Virus record (IMG/VR): IMGVR_UViG_3300022678_000014 | Span: 1 to 22,965 of that record | Length of the DNA: 22,965 nucleotides | DNA from: a virus | Reading direction: 5' to 3' (one strand) | Shown here: positions 1-7,077 of the stretch, one piece after another | How the letters are laid out: each line of letters opens with the position of its first letter | Position numbering within the stretch: the first letter of the stretch is position 1 | Program-made: the position numbers and the translations under genes | Notes under the pieces: generated by a model | The model's database searches: none | Told to the model about the DNA's origin: nothing | What the model saw: the letters and a program-made list of their open reading frames with translations, nothing else

Positions 1-1
1 T

Positions 2-400
2 GGTGTTGTCAATGATCTTGCACCACTAACACCAAGGGGTATTCGTAATAATAACCCTGGTAATATTAGATCCAGTAATTCTAATAACTGGCAGGGTGAG
101 GTACCATCTAATGATCCTGCCTTTGAACAATTCAGAGGTCCAGCAGATGGGCTTAGAGCAATGGGTAGGGTAATCCAGAATAACTCTAATCTTACTGTAG
201 AGCAGTTGATCAATAGGTATGCACCACCTACTGAGAATGACACACAAGCGTATGTTGATGCCGTTAGAAATGCAGGTATTGACACTACTAAGTCTGTGTC
301 TGAGGTTAACAAGCTTGATCTAGTTAAGACTATGATTAGGCAGGAGACTGGTGTCATGCCCTTCAATGATGACTTTATACAAGGTGTGTTAGGTTCTTAA
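2..400 (+). CDS. Virion-associated protein, C-terminal part (5' end outside window)
   Basis: The reading frame is open from the first bases of the window to the TAA at 398-400, so this is the last 132 residues of a longer gene. It contains a GIRNNNPGNIR motif, then WQG, a DPAFEQF-like stretch, GLRAMGRVI, and an INRYAPPTENDTQAYVDAV block. This order is typical of a domain found in phage structural proteins and virion-associated lysins, often annotated as structural protein P5-like or at the end of internal virion proteins. Role by family: a capsid-internal or tail-associated protein, possibly acting on peptidoglycan. It is on the + strand, opposite to the replication genes, as expected for the end of a late operon. 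The ATG at 161 is internal and not the real start. The family is reasonably sure; the enzymatic activity is not shown. Confidence 0.75.
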   Translation, partial: GVVNDLAPLTPRGIRNNNPGNIRSSNSNNWQGEVPSNDPAFEQFRGPADGLRAMGRVIQNNSNLTVEQLINRYAPPTENDTQAYVDAVRNAGIDTTKSVSEVNKLDLVKTMIRQETGVMPFNDDFIQGVLGS

Positions 401-483
401 TAGTTTGGTTCACTTTTCTTTCCCCGTATAATTCCACCACTCTACAAAAAATCTAATTATCTTATCTAACATATGGAACTCCA

Positions 484-816
484 ATGGATGACGCCTACAT
501 TAATGCAGAAATTAAAGAACTACGCTTGTTTAGGCATGACGTAGAAGGAAGAGGTATTATGAATCTACCAGAGAGAGTATCAGCACTAGAATTATCTAAG
601 CATGAGAACGCTCTTAAGGATCAGAGACAGACCATAGTTGTAGAGAGCCTACAAGCAGGTATGACTGAATTATCTGATACCATTAAGAGCGTTCACAAAG
701 ATCTTCAAGGAGTAAGAAAGTTATTTACTGTAGCTATCTGTGTTGTTATCGTTAGTATCCTATTGCCTGATGACATTATACATCAAGCATTAGGATACTT
801 GATTAAGCTTCTTTAA
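484..816 (+). CDS. Coiled-coil, single-TM small membrane protein (holin-accessory/XhlA-like architecture)
   Basis: A 110-residue protein. Residues 1-75 are charged with heptad-like leucines (EIKELRLFRHD, LPERVSALELSKHENAL, LSDTIKSVHKDLQGV), and one hydrophobic segment at about 80-97 (LFTVAICVVIVSILL) precedes a short tail. GGAA at 475-478 lies 5 nt before the ATG and supports this start. A helical N-terminus followed by a single C-terminal TM segment matches hemolysin XhlA-like proteins and holin accessories. Its place after a virion/lysin-type gene at the end of the late strand fits a lysis role. No motif proves this, so function is inference. Its last 4 bp overlap the end of the converging minus-strand gene. 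Confidence 0.7.
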   Translation: MDDAYINAEIKELRLFRHDVEGRGIMNLPERVSALELSKHENALKDQRQTIVVESLQAGMTELSDTIKSVHKDLQGVRKLFTVAICVVIVSILLPDDIIHQALGYLIKLL

Positions 817-1049
817 TTGTAGTGATGACGGCTCCAAGCACTGTAGCCAAGGCCACGAGTGTCGTGCTTAGACTTACTCCAAGTCACACCACTACCTGCC
901 TTATCATTCTTACTGCCTGATCCAGACTTACCTGACTTAGAACCAGAACCACCAAAGCTGCCAGAGGTACTACAACACTGACCTAGTCCTCCTTCAGCAT
1001 GGGCTGACAGGGGAAGCGACAAAGCAAGTAAAATAACAAGATACTTCAT
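813..1049 (-). CDS. Small exported Gly/Ser/Lys-rich protein
   Basis: A 78-residue protein with a clear N-terminal signal peptide: a Lys after Met, a hydrophobic run VILLALSLPLS, and a likely AHA|E signal-peptidase cleavage near residue 18. The mature part holds an adjacent Cys pair and a low-complexity stretch of Gly, Ser and Lys (GSGSKSGKSGSGSK). The start ATG overlaps the stop of the upstream gene (ATGA) and follows AAGGAA at 7-nt spacing. There is no lipobox, so it is not an outer-membrane spanin. It would be released in the periplasm or outside the cell. I do not recognise the family. It is the last gene of the minus-strand block and overlaps the late + strand gene end to end. Confidence 0.65.
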   Translation of the reverse strand: MKYLVILLALSLPLSAHAEGGLGQCCSTSGSFGGSGSKSGKSGSGSKNDKAGSGVTWSKSKHDTRGLGYSAWSRHHYN

Positions 1050-1267
1050 GGTCGAATTCCTTTCGATCGCTTGTCTTGGAAGAGGACACCATTACCAGCA
1101 CCATTAGCTTTACATGGTACAGCATTGTGTCGATCACACTGGTTACTAGTCCAAGATTCTACACTACGATCTGGTTGCGATGGTGCTGGAGTCTCTGGTT
1201 GAGATGTATAATAGGTAGCATAGGCTGGTGTAGCAAACAACATAATAGCAAGAATATACTTAATCAT
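1046..1267 (-). CDS. Small exported protein
   Basis: A 73-residue protein with a signal peptide (MIKYILAIMLFATPAYA, cleavage likely after AYA near residue 17). The short mature part is rich in Pro and Ser and has two cysteines (NQCDRH, VPCKAN) that could form a disulfide. The start is TAATG, coupled to the end of the DUF3310 gene, with GGAGG about 9 nt upstream. The stop overlaps the next gene, which is also exported, so the two are probably translated together. Family and target are unknown. Confidence 0.65.
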   Translation of the reverse strand: MIKYILAIMLFATPAYATYYTSQPETPAPSQPDRSVESWTSNQCDRHNAVPCKANGAGNGVLFQDKRSKGIRP

Positions 1268-1602
1268 TAGTCTAAGTCCTCCAAGTACATTTGCAGATAG
1301 TGAATAGCCTTCTCGATATCCTGTCGAGGAGTGCCTTTGTGTTCGTGTCGTTGGATATACTTCACTACATTACCTAGATCCCAAGACAGGTCCCAGTCTC
1401 TAATGACATCTCTTGGTTGGATCTTACTCTTGAGATAGTGGTCACCTCCAATCATTTCTGTACTCCATACCTTTCCTAAGTACCATGATGGTCCTGTCTG
1501 TGGTTTAGGATTACTTACAGTGCCAGCTTTATCACTATGTTTGTAAATATTGCCAGAAGCATCTTCATAATAGTCACTCATATCAAATCCACAAGTTCGC
1601 AT
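1267..1602 (-). CDS. DUF3310 family protein
   Basis: A 111-residue protein. The C-terminal half carries the DUF3310 signature: GGDHYLKSKIQPRDVI, then a Trp-containing helix, LGNVVKYIQRHEHKG, and a final helix DIEKAIHYLQMYLEDL. The family is very common in phages next to nucleotide-metabolism genes and is sometimes loosely called a nucleotide kinase, but no reaction is established. Here it directly follows the ribonucleotide reductase, whose stop codon TGA is 16 nt upstream. AGGAT lies 11 nt before this ATG. An internal ATG (MSDYYEDAS, 7 codons in) is an alternative start. The N-terminal 40 residues are less conserved in type. Confidence 0.85.
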   Translation of the reverse strand: MRTCGFDMSDYYEDASGNIYKHSDKAGTVSNPKPQTGPSWYLGKVWSTEMIGGDHYLKSKIQPRDVIRDWDLSWDLGNVVKYIQRHEHKGTPRQDIEKAIHYLQMYLEDLD

Positions 1603-1618
1603 ACACTGTGTTTATCCT

Positions 1619-2198
1619 TCATAGGTCTACAATTTCACACATTCCATCCCCACTGCAAGCCATAGACCTAGCACCAGCACCTGTATCTAGGCCATTCTCA
1701 AACTTGTCTAGCTCATGCCAGTCCAGCGCAACAGTGTGCTCTGCTAACGCTTTGTACTCCTCTTCAGTAATAGCTTGATAGGGTGCCTGCTTGTAACTAC
1801 CAGAGTCCCAAGGCAAGAAACTAACACCACTAATAGTATCAAAGTTCTCATACACCCATGCGCCTACATCCATCCATTCATGTTCCTTAACCTGAATGGT
1901 AACACTAGGCTTGTGCTCACACCAATAGTGTTGAAGCATATGCCAGTCTTTTAGATGCTCTACTGCACTGATGTCTGTTCTCTTGACACTCTTGGTAGGT
2001 GCTTGAATGTAGAAAGAGAAGACAGTTGTAGTGCCTTCCTTGCCTATCGCTGGTTCATTAGGTACTCCTTGGTCTTTGAGAAACATCGTGAGAGGATCTT
2101 TATTATCACCACGAACGGTGCGGATATAATAATCACTATACCTGGGATGACAGCCAGAAGCAGCATCCACAAGCTGACTAACAGTACCGCTAGGCTTA
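1619..2198 (-). CDS. Class II (B12-dependent) ribonucleotide reductase, exon 2
   Basis: Second exon of the RNR gene. After removal of the intron the frame continues GT|T AAG CCT, giving V-K-P-S-G-T-V-S-Q-L-V-D, the phosphate-binding loop of monomeric adenosylcobalamin-dependent reductases of the Lactobacillus RTPR type. ASGCHPRYSDYYIRTVR follows, also typical of that family. The C-terminus carries the mobile cysteine pair (ACSGDGMCEI) that re-reduces the active site. Joined with exon 1 the protein is 623 residues, shorter than the 739-residue L. leichmannii enzyme. The ATG at 2212 lies inside the intron and is not a real start, since the bases before 2198 are intron. Confidence 0.9.
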
Positions 2199-2969
2199 CA
2201 AAAGTTCGTCATTGGTCGTTACCCAATGACCGTCTTAACCGATAGTAGTGTGTCTTACTGATGCCAAACTTAGAGTGTGCGTCCTTAAAGGATAGACTAG
2301 CAACACTCTCTGGATTGTATGTATCCTTGTCAGCCCAGTAGTCTCTACTCACCTTGGAGAACAGCTTCTTATTCTCTTCAGTATGAGACATACCTAGTGC
2401 AGGCTTACGCCCAACACGGGCCTTCTTTAGTTTCTCAATCCAGTCTTCTTTATCAGTAATAAACCACCCACCTTCACCACCGGGTGCTAGATTATAGGTG
2501 TCATCATCAAATGAAATCAACCGAGTCTCTAAATACCCGGCGTACTCCCTATCAGGGCATACACAGAGGATTACCATTAAGAATTGTTCAATACCATACT
2601 TTCTCATGGCAGCATAGAGTGGTCTATTCGTTGTGAAGTAGGCACACTTGTGGGCGTTCCAACGTAATCTTAGGTTGTTGGTAATACCGTAGTACACCTT
2701 GTCATTCACACTGTTGATGATCTTATAAACGTAGCAGACAGCCTTAGATTTCTCTAAGGATCGGACTATATCATCACCCCTACTAAGGGTGCCCTGAGCT
2801 TCCACATCACTTGATGTGTACGAGGACAAAGCCTCTAGTCTCTGAACCTTCAAGAACGTATCAGTGTCCTTGCTTGGCTGCTGATTACCATATGAGGGTA
2901 CTAAGCTCACTTAGGCTTCCAGCAATTCACAGGGTTTACATTAACCATTACTGATTAACGGCGCCATTG
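2199..2969 (-). ncRNA. Group I intron (self-splicing ribozyme) in the RNR gene
   Basis: A 771-nt insertion interrupts the conserved VKPSGTVS motif of the RNR. The core elements are visible on the minus strand in order: P at 2930-2916 (GTGAATTGCTGGAAG), Q at 2886-2873 (AATCAGCAGCCAAG), R at 2847-2834 (GTTCAGAGACTAGA) and S at 2772-2763 (GATATAGTCC). R and S form P7 (GACTA with TAGTC). CTAAG/CTTAG between P and Q fits P5. CCTTAG/CTAAGG just after S fits P9. P1 can be drawn at the 5' site: exon end GCGU pairs with intron GCGC, with the obligatory U.G at the cut. The intron ends in G (2199), and the join restores the RNR frame exactly. A GIY-YIG homing endonuclease gene fills the 3' part. Confidence 0.92.
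2209..2910 (-). CDS. Intron-encoded GIY-YIG homing endonuclease
   Basis: The open frame is 233 codons and ends 10 nt before the 3' splice site. The GIY-YIG domain starts near residue 59: VYK at 61-63, YYG at 73-75, catalytic Arg in RLRW (81-83) and Glu in YLETRL (128). A NUMOD3-like DNA-binding segment follows (GRKPALGMSHTEENKKLF, about 167-184), then a probable helix-turn-helix (about 205-226). The enzyme would cut intronless RNR alleles and drive intron homing. The first 57 codons overlap the ribozyme core and look untranslated or non-conserved. The frame opens with GTG at 2910, and no ATG lies in frame before the catalytic domain, so the true start is unclear and may be a GTG or TTG. Confidence 0.85.
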   Translation of the reverse strand: MSLVPSYGNQQPSKDTDTFLKVQRLEALSSYTSSDVEAQGTLSRGDDIVRSLEKSKAVCYVYKIINSVNDKVYYGITNNLRLRWNAHKCAYFTTNRPLYAAMRKYGIEQFLMVILCVCPDREYAGYLETRLISFDDDTYNLAPGGEGGWFITDKEDWIEKLKKARVGRKPALGMSHTEENKKLFSKVSRDYWADKDTYNPESVASLSFKDAHSKFGISKTHYYRLRRSLGNDQ

Positions 2970-4261
2970 ACGCAAGTGATTGCAGCAGACTCTTCAATAC
3001 CTAGTTCCTTAGCCTGCTTCTGATTAGTGATGATAGCATTACTCTTCCAATGTTCTAGGTTCTGGGGATTCAAGACTAGTTCAGGGTTGTCATAGATACC
3101 AGTAAGACTAACACCTAGTAGCCTCTCACTCTCAGTAGTAGTCTTCCACATGCGTCGAAGATACTTGAAGTCAGTGAGTGTAGCTTGGTGAGTACCGAGT
3201 ATAGTAGCCAGTCGTACTTTATCCGTAACAGATCCACGAGTGTCAGACTCTCTGACAACAACCTCCGATAGATTACAGAATTGATTTGGTCGGAGAATGA
3301 TTTCACTACAGGGATTCGTTCCAAAGTGAAGACACTCTTCTCGTCGTCCGTTGCGCATAGCCTGTAGTAGGGATGCTTGACGGTTAAATATTCCTCTCTC
3401 CCCACTCTTACTTTCGTAAAGACTAGTCCATTCTCGTAGCCATACTCCCATGTCAGGACGTTCGGTGTACACGGCAGAATTATTTGCAAGTGCTCGGTAG
3501 GGATTCTGCTCCCACCATTGTCCACTCTTCGCATGCCTCATCCTTTCATCACTAAGGTTGGATAGACCAATCATAGCTGAACGCCTGACACCACCAACCA
3601 CTACGATATCAGCAATCTTACAGCAGATATCATGGACCTCAATAGAGGTTAGCTTGCGGCCCATAGCTCCGGTAAAGATTCTTGTAGTAAACTCAAAGAG
3701 GTCTTCCAATGGCTCAGGTCCTGAAGCTCTTCCACCAAAGGTTTTAAGTGGAGTGCCGGCAGGACGAACGTCTGATGTGTCCCATCTTGGAATTTGACCT
3801 GAATAGAGAAGACTGATGAGTTCTCGATAGGCCCTACTCCAGCCTGACTTACTGTCACCCACTCTGATGACGGATCCAGATTTCTCAAAATGCTCTGAAA
3901 TTGCTGGTAGCTCATTAATATACTGCCTCTCAGTACTAAAGCCAACTCCTGTACCACACATCAAGATGTACATCAGTTCATCAAAGCACCTGATGTGGTT
4001 AATAGGCAGGTAGCTACAGTTGTACGCTGCTACATTACAGCGGGTTAACGCCTCTCCGGCCGTCCACATAGCACGCATAGATGGCATGACTTCAAGATTG
4101 TAGATAGCATCATAGAGTTCAGACCTAAGAGTACCATCAAGCGGGTTGTCCCGCTCTAAGAAGTCAAGATACCTATTGACAGTCTCATCCCACTGCTCAC
4201 GTCGGTTACCCAGCCATCGTGAGTACCTAGATTTGTAAATAAAGGAAGAATAAGCATCCAT
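2970..4261 (-). CDS. Class II (B12-dependent) ribonucleotide reductase, exon 1
   Basis: Encodes residues 1-430 plus two bases of codon 431. The enzyme reduces ribonucleotides to deoxyribonucleotides using adenosylcobalamin, so it needs no oxygen or separate radical subunit. Visible motifs: C82 in YNCSY (equivalent to RTPR C119), the RRSAMIGL stretch near 226-233, and the catalytic NPCSE (N316, C318, E320) with C329 eleven residues later, the same spacing as C408/C419 of RTPR. The ORF would run seven codons into the intron to a TAA at 2950-2948. That extension is lost on splicing. The start ATG overlaps the stop of the upstream 76-aa gene (TAATG). The N-terminus is shorter than in RTPR. Confidence 0.92.
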
Positions 4262-4491
4262 TACTTCACCATACCAAAGCTAACAACATTAGACTCAAGT
4301 TGTTGGTTGCCCTCAGCATCGAACAACTCATCAATATCCTCAAGCACACTAGGTCTGATACCAGTCACCTCCCATTCTTCACTATCATTATAACTATTCC
4401 ATTCATCAACACACCTACCAATATTAATAAAGGTATGGGTCTTGTCTGTCGTACCCTTAGTAGTCATAAAAGTATAGGTCTGCACTTTCAT
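4261..4491 (-). CDS. Small protein of unknown function
   Basis: A 76-residue acidic protein, probably cytoplasmic. It has a beta-like N-terminus (VQTYTFMTTKGTTDKTHTF) and an acidic helix (SVLEDIDELFDAE). GAGGAAG lies upstream of the ATG. Its stop is fused to the RNR start (TAATG), so it is co-translated with the reductase. I see no known motif. Its link to RNR rests on position only. Confidence 0.6.
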   Translation of the reverse strand: MKVQTYTFMTTKGTTDKTHTFINIGRCVDEWNSYNDSEEWEVTGIRPSVLEDIDELFDAEGNQQLESNVVSFGMVK

Positions 4492-4509
4492 TACAAATAC
4501 TTCCTCATA

Positions 4510-4863
4510 TTAAAGATAGCTACGCATGTCTGTTGGTGTGTACCCATCTGGCTTAAGGATCTTACCATCACTACGCTTCTTAATCTTACCATTAGTTAGT
4601 TTGCTTAGATTGTTCTCAATCTTATGTTGCTCTGCTGCATGATAGTTCCAACCCTTAACGACACACAGTACCTTGATGGTAAAGATAACATCCATCATCT
4701 CATCTAGGATGGAAGCCTGATAGTCTTCATCATCACCCGGTAAAGAAAAGGTGAACCAGTCATCAAGAGCAATACTTAATTCATTTAATTCTTCTTGTAT
4801 CCTCTCAGCAAGAAAGCTGTCACTTTGGGGACCACAGCCTTCAATCCACTTACGGTATGTCAT
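4510..4863 (-). CDS. MazG-like nucleotide pyrophosphohydrolase
   Basis: A 117-residue all-helical protein. It carries the EExxE...ExxD metal-binding pattern of the MazG/all-alpha NTP-PPase superfamily: ERIQEELNELSIALDD (helix 1) and LDEMMDVIFTIKVL (helix 2). The tail has the phosphoribosyl-ATP-pyrophosphohydrolase-like ending often seen in phage copies (NNLSKLTNGKIKKRSDGKIL...PDGY). Such enzymes hydrolyse (d)NTPs to monophosphate and pyrophosphate. In phages they are thought to clean the dNTP pool or alter nucleotide alarmones. AGGAG 8 nt before the ATG supports the start. The gene overlaps the upstream one by 14 nt and lies two genes before RNR, in keeping with a nucleotide-metabolism cluster. 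Confidence 0.8.
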   Translation of the reverse strand: MTYRKWIEGCGPQSDSFLAERIQEELNELSIALDDWFTFSLPGDDEDYQASILDEMMDVIFTIKVLCVVKGWNYHAAEQHKIENNLSKLTNGKIKKRSDGKILKPDGYTPTDMRSYL

Positions 4864-4993
4864 CGCTTACGCTCCTGTAATCGGCTTCCAACTCTTCCTC
4901 AATATACTGATCAACATCCTCAATAGGGTCAGTGTACTTCTTAGGATGTCTTGCTCTTGGTTTCTTAGGAGTTTCTTTAACTGTTTTGGACAT
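4850..4993 (-). CDS. Small charged protein
   Basis: A 47-residue protein with a basic N-terminal half (KTVKETPKKPRARHPKK) and an acidic C-terminal half (DPIEDVDQYIEEELEADY). I chose the ATG at 4993 because it overlaps the stop of the preceding gene; a longer in-frame opening upstream would overlap that gene more heavily. It may bind nucleic acid or a charged partner. The family is unknown. Confidence 0.5.
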   Translation of the reverse strand: MSKTVKETPKKPRARHPKKYTDPIEDVDQYIEEELEADYRSVSDDIP

Positions 4994-5237
4994 AGCTTGT
5001 AATAGGCTTTCCTTCAAGGAGAAGATAATCAGTCTCATACTCTATATACTTTTTATTATCAAAGAGTAGAACTAACTTCCATTTACCGGGAGCTTGGGTG
5101 CAGTCATATGTAAAGTTAATGTCAATAATTGTCTTACTCATACGTATACCTGGTCCTTGTGGTTGTCTACATGGTTTGTACATACATTCTTTGTGTCGTT
5201 GACAAGAACCAACATGACACCTCGTCCAGTCAGTCAT
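4977..5237 (-). CDS. Small Cys-rich (zinc-binding-like) protein
   Basis: An 86-residue protein if translation begins at the ATG at 5237, which overlaps the stop of the upstream gene. The N-terminus has four clustered cysteines with histidines (CHVGSCQRHKECMYKPC), resembling short zinc-ribbon segments seen in small phage proteins. The rest looks like a beta-rich domain (IIDINFTYDCTQAPGKWKLVLLFDNKKYIEYE). A second ATG (MSKTIIDIN, about 5140) could make a 54-residue product without the Cys motif. The Shine-Dalgarno signal is poor for the first start, so the start is unsure. Function unknown. Confidence 0.5.
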   Translation of the reverse strand: MTDWTRCHVGSCQRHKECMYKPCRQPQGPGIRMSKTIIDINFTYDCTQAPGKWKLVLLFDNKKYIEYETDYLLLEGKPITSYVQNS

Positions 5238-5421
5238 CAAATGGCAATGCAAAATGATCAGCCTCTTCAGCATACAACTCTTCAAAAATACGAAGGTCAA
5301 TGTTAGCACGGTTCAAAGCATTAATCAACTCTGATGCACTAAGGTCCAACTCATACAGGATATCCTCTGGCTCAAAGGAATCAATCACCCAGTCAATAAC
5401 ATTCTTTGGCAAGTTGTTCAT
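5230..5421 (-). CDS. Small acidic helical protein
   Basis: A 63-residue, strongly acidic protein, predicted helical (NVIDWVIDSFEPEDILYELDLSA, LRIFEELYAEEADHF). AGGAG lies 9 nt before the ATG. It overlaps the next gene by 8 nt. No family is recognised. Small acidic phage proteins of this kind sometimes mimic DNA or inhibit host enzymes, but nothing here shows that. Confidence 0.6.
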   Translation of the reverse strand: MNNLPKNVIDWVIDSFEPEDILYELDLSASELINALNRANIDLRIFEELYAEEADHFALPFDD

Positions 5422-5444
5422 CCTTCACAACTCCTCTTTGTCAT

Positions 5445-6227
5445 TTACAGGTACTCCTTCTTTAGTGTATCCAAACTAATAGCTTCAAAGTCTTCAAAGG
5501 TACCATTCTCTACACCCTTAAGTACCACAATACCAGACCACCAGTTCTTGGTGCCTGTGCCTGCATACCTAAACGTAGCACTATCACGCTCAATAAAGGA
5601 ACCGCAGACCACACCCCAAATAGGGGTACCATCAATTGCTACCTTACGAGAGATATCAAAGTGATGACTGTGCCCCACAACTGTAGTCCGCATAGTGTGG
5701 TTAACAATATTCGAAGCAAGGTTGATGCCCGACATTGCTCTTGAAGTACCATTTGTAGGTACAAAATGAGTGTAGCTAATGCCATCAATCCCCACAATAG
5801 CAGGAGTGTCGCCGACATAAGGGTAGTACTCCCATCCATTACGTTGCCAATTAAAGCTATGATGTCCGTATGTACTTTTCAACTGGGTAGGATTCCGATT
5901 AATAGCCTTGGTTAGTCGGTAGTCATGGTTACCCTCTAGGGAAACAAAACGAGGTAGGCGCTTTTTAGCACGACGAATAGTAGCGCCCAACAAAGCGTGG
6001 CCCACGACACCAGCATTAAGATCGTCATATAGTGAACGACTATTGAATGACGCCAATCCAGAATCATAATGACATAGAGAAGGGAGGTCGAACCAATCGC
6101 CAATATTGATAAGCACATCAGGACGATAAGCATTGACAAGGTTTCCTAGTGCTGTAAATCTAGAGTAGTTTTCATTAGGTGCTACGTGTGCATCCCCGAT
6201 GACAATATGAATCTTGGTCTTACTCAC
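5445..6227 (-). CDS. Calcineurin-like metallophosphoesterase
   Basis: A 260-residue protein with the full metallophosphoesterase signature: GDAH (D12, H14), GDWFD (D44), GNHD (N100, H101), a His at 154 (YTHF) and GHSH (H186, H188). These residues bind two metals and cleave phosphomono- or diesters. Phage copies of this size are common beside replication genes, and their substrate (nucleic acid, nucleotide or protein phosphate) is usually unknown. The start is GTG with GGAG 7 nt upstream, overlapping the stop of the preceding gene. It has no signal peptide, so it acts in the cytoplasm. Confidence 0.88.
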   Translation of the reverse strand: MSKTKIHIVIGDAHVAPNENYSRFTALGNLVNAYRPDVLINIGDWFDLPSLCHYDSGLASFNSRSLYDDLNAGVVGHALLGATIRRAKKRLPRFVSLEGNHDYRLTKAINRNPTQLKSTYGHHSFNWQRNGWEYYPYVGDTPAIVGIDGISYTHFVPTNGTSRAMSGINLASNIVNHTMRTTVVGHSHHFDISRKVAIDGTPIWGVVCGSFIERDSATFRYAGTGTKNWWSGIVVLKGVENGTFEDFEAISLDTLKKEYL

Positions 6228-6423
6228 TAACGCTCTCCTGCGTTTGTCGCCTCTTGTGGTAGTCTTCCATATGGTTACTCATCTCTTCACTGTTCCACAT
6301 TTGGTAAAAGACTTCTATTGGCAGATAGATAAAGTCTTTAGTGTTACCATCATAGAAAGATACATTGTCTTCTTGAAAACGAACTTCATAAGTATTAAGT
6401 GTCAATGATACTTGTCTATTCAT
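6220..6423 (-). CDS. Small protein of unknown function
   Basis: A 67-residue protein with a beta-rich first half (QVSLTLNTYEVRFQEDNVSFYDGNTKDFIYL) and a charged helical end. GGAG is 7 nt before the ATG. It overlaps the phosphoesterase start by 8 nt, so the two are translationally coupled. No family is recognised. Confidence 0.6.
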   Translation of the reverse strand: MNRQVSLTLNTYEVRFQEDNVSFYDGNTKDFIYLPIEVFYQMWNSEEMSNHMEDYHKRRQTQESVSE

Positions 6424-6427
6424 ACCC

Positions 6428-6586
6428 TTACTCCATCATCAAGATGTCATCATCACTCACATTAAACAAGAAGAAGGTGTCATACACATTACTAGCAAGG
6501 ATGTCGCCATTATCAAAGATACGCTTGATAGTATAAACATTGACATGTCTATACTTGTTGTTAGTGCACATGTAAAGCTTATTCAT
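6428..6586 (-). CDS. Small protein of unknown function
   Basis: A 52-residue protein starting MNKLYMCTNNKYRHV and ending in an acidic SDDDILMME. The ATG overlaps the stop of the GIY-YIG gene (ATGA) and AAGGGA lies 7 nt upstream. It exactly fills an otherwise empty gap between two genes, which supports it. Likely one beta-sheet domain; function unknown. Confidence 0.6.
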   Translation of the reverse strand: MNKLYMCTNNKYRHVNVYTIKRIFDNGDILASNVYDTFFLFNVSDDDILMME

Positions 6587-7077
6587 AGTCTGATCCCTTT
6601 CAACAAACTCTTTACCACTGGTTGATCCTTACCTGCTGGCGCATAGGTATCATCAATCCGTTTGTTATACCAATTAGTGTAATCCAACAGCACATCCTCT
6701 TTGTGTTGGATATTAGTTTCAAGATACCTTAACGCCCCTCTACTTGGTGCTTGACAAAGGATTTCAAACTTAAACTGGTTTAGTCCTAGGTTGCGGATGT
6801 CCCTGTTCACTTCATTAGAGCTACCAGTGTACCATTCCCAATCAGTTTGGTGTGTGTTCTTACCCTTACGTGTATGCCAGTACTGCTTCTTACCTAGGTA
6901 CTTTCTTCCAGTTTTCTTGTTAGTGATGAGATACAAGAATCCAAAGTACTTATGAGGCTCTGGTGTACATCCTTCCCAAGGAGTTCTGGTTGTGGATAGT
7001 CCCTTAGGATCGCAAGCAGGAGCTTGTTTCGATAGTACCTTTGTGCTCCTTCGTCGGGGTCGTTTAGGTTCTGACAT
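6583..7077 (-). CDS. GIY-YIG endonuclease overlapping the exonuclease gene
   Basis: A 164-residue protein. After a basic N-terminus (KRPRRRSTK) comes the GIY-YIG core: FLYLITN (47-53), KYLGKKQYW (59-67) and catalytic Glu in YLETNI (120). The type matches free-standing phage nucleases such as the Seg group, where TPEPHKYFGFLYLITN-like openings are common. Its first 61 codons are read in another frame from the 3' end of the 5' exonuclease gene. The ATG at 7077 has only a weak Shine-Dalgarno site, and the basic leader may be translated poorly. A promoter-like sequence lies 174 nt upstream inside the exonuclease gene. Probably a mobile homing-type nuclease. Confidence 0.8.
   Translation of the reverse strand: MSEPKRPRRRSTKVLSKQAPACDPKGLSTTRTPWEGCTPEPHKYFGFLYLITNKKTGRKYLGKKQYWHTRKGKNTHQTDWEWYTGSSNEVNRDIRNLGLNQFKFEILCQAPSRGALRYLETNIQHKEDVLLDYTNWYNKRIDDTYAPAGKDQPVVKSLLKGIRL

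Noticed and set aside
813-1267. Spanin pair (overlapping small exported genes)
   Set aside because: No lipobox in either product and no N-terminal anchor with coiled coil; both have ordinary cleavable signal peptides.
3115-3957. Long open frames (102 and 139 codons) inside the RNR exon 1 region in other minus-strand frames
   Set aside because: They lie wholly within the RNR coding frame, which has the family motifs; the alternatives have no ribosome site or known pattern.
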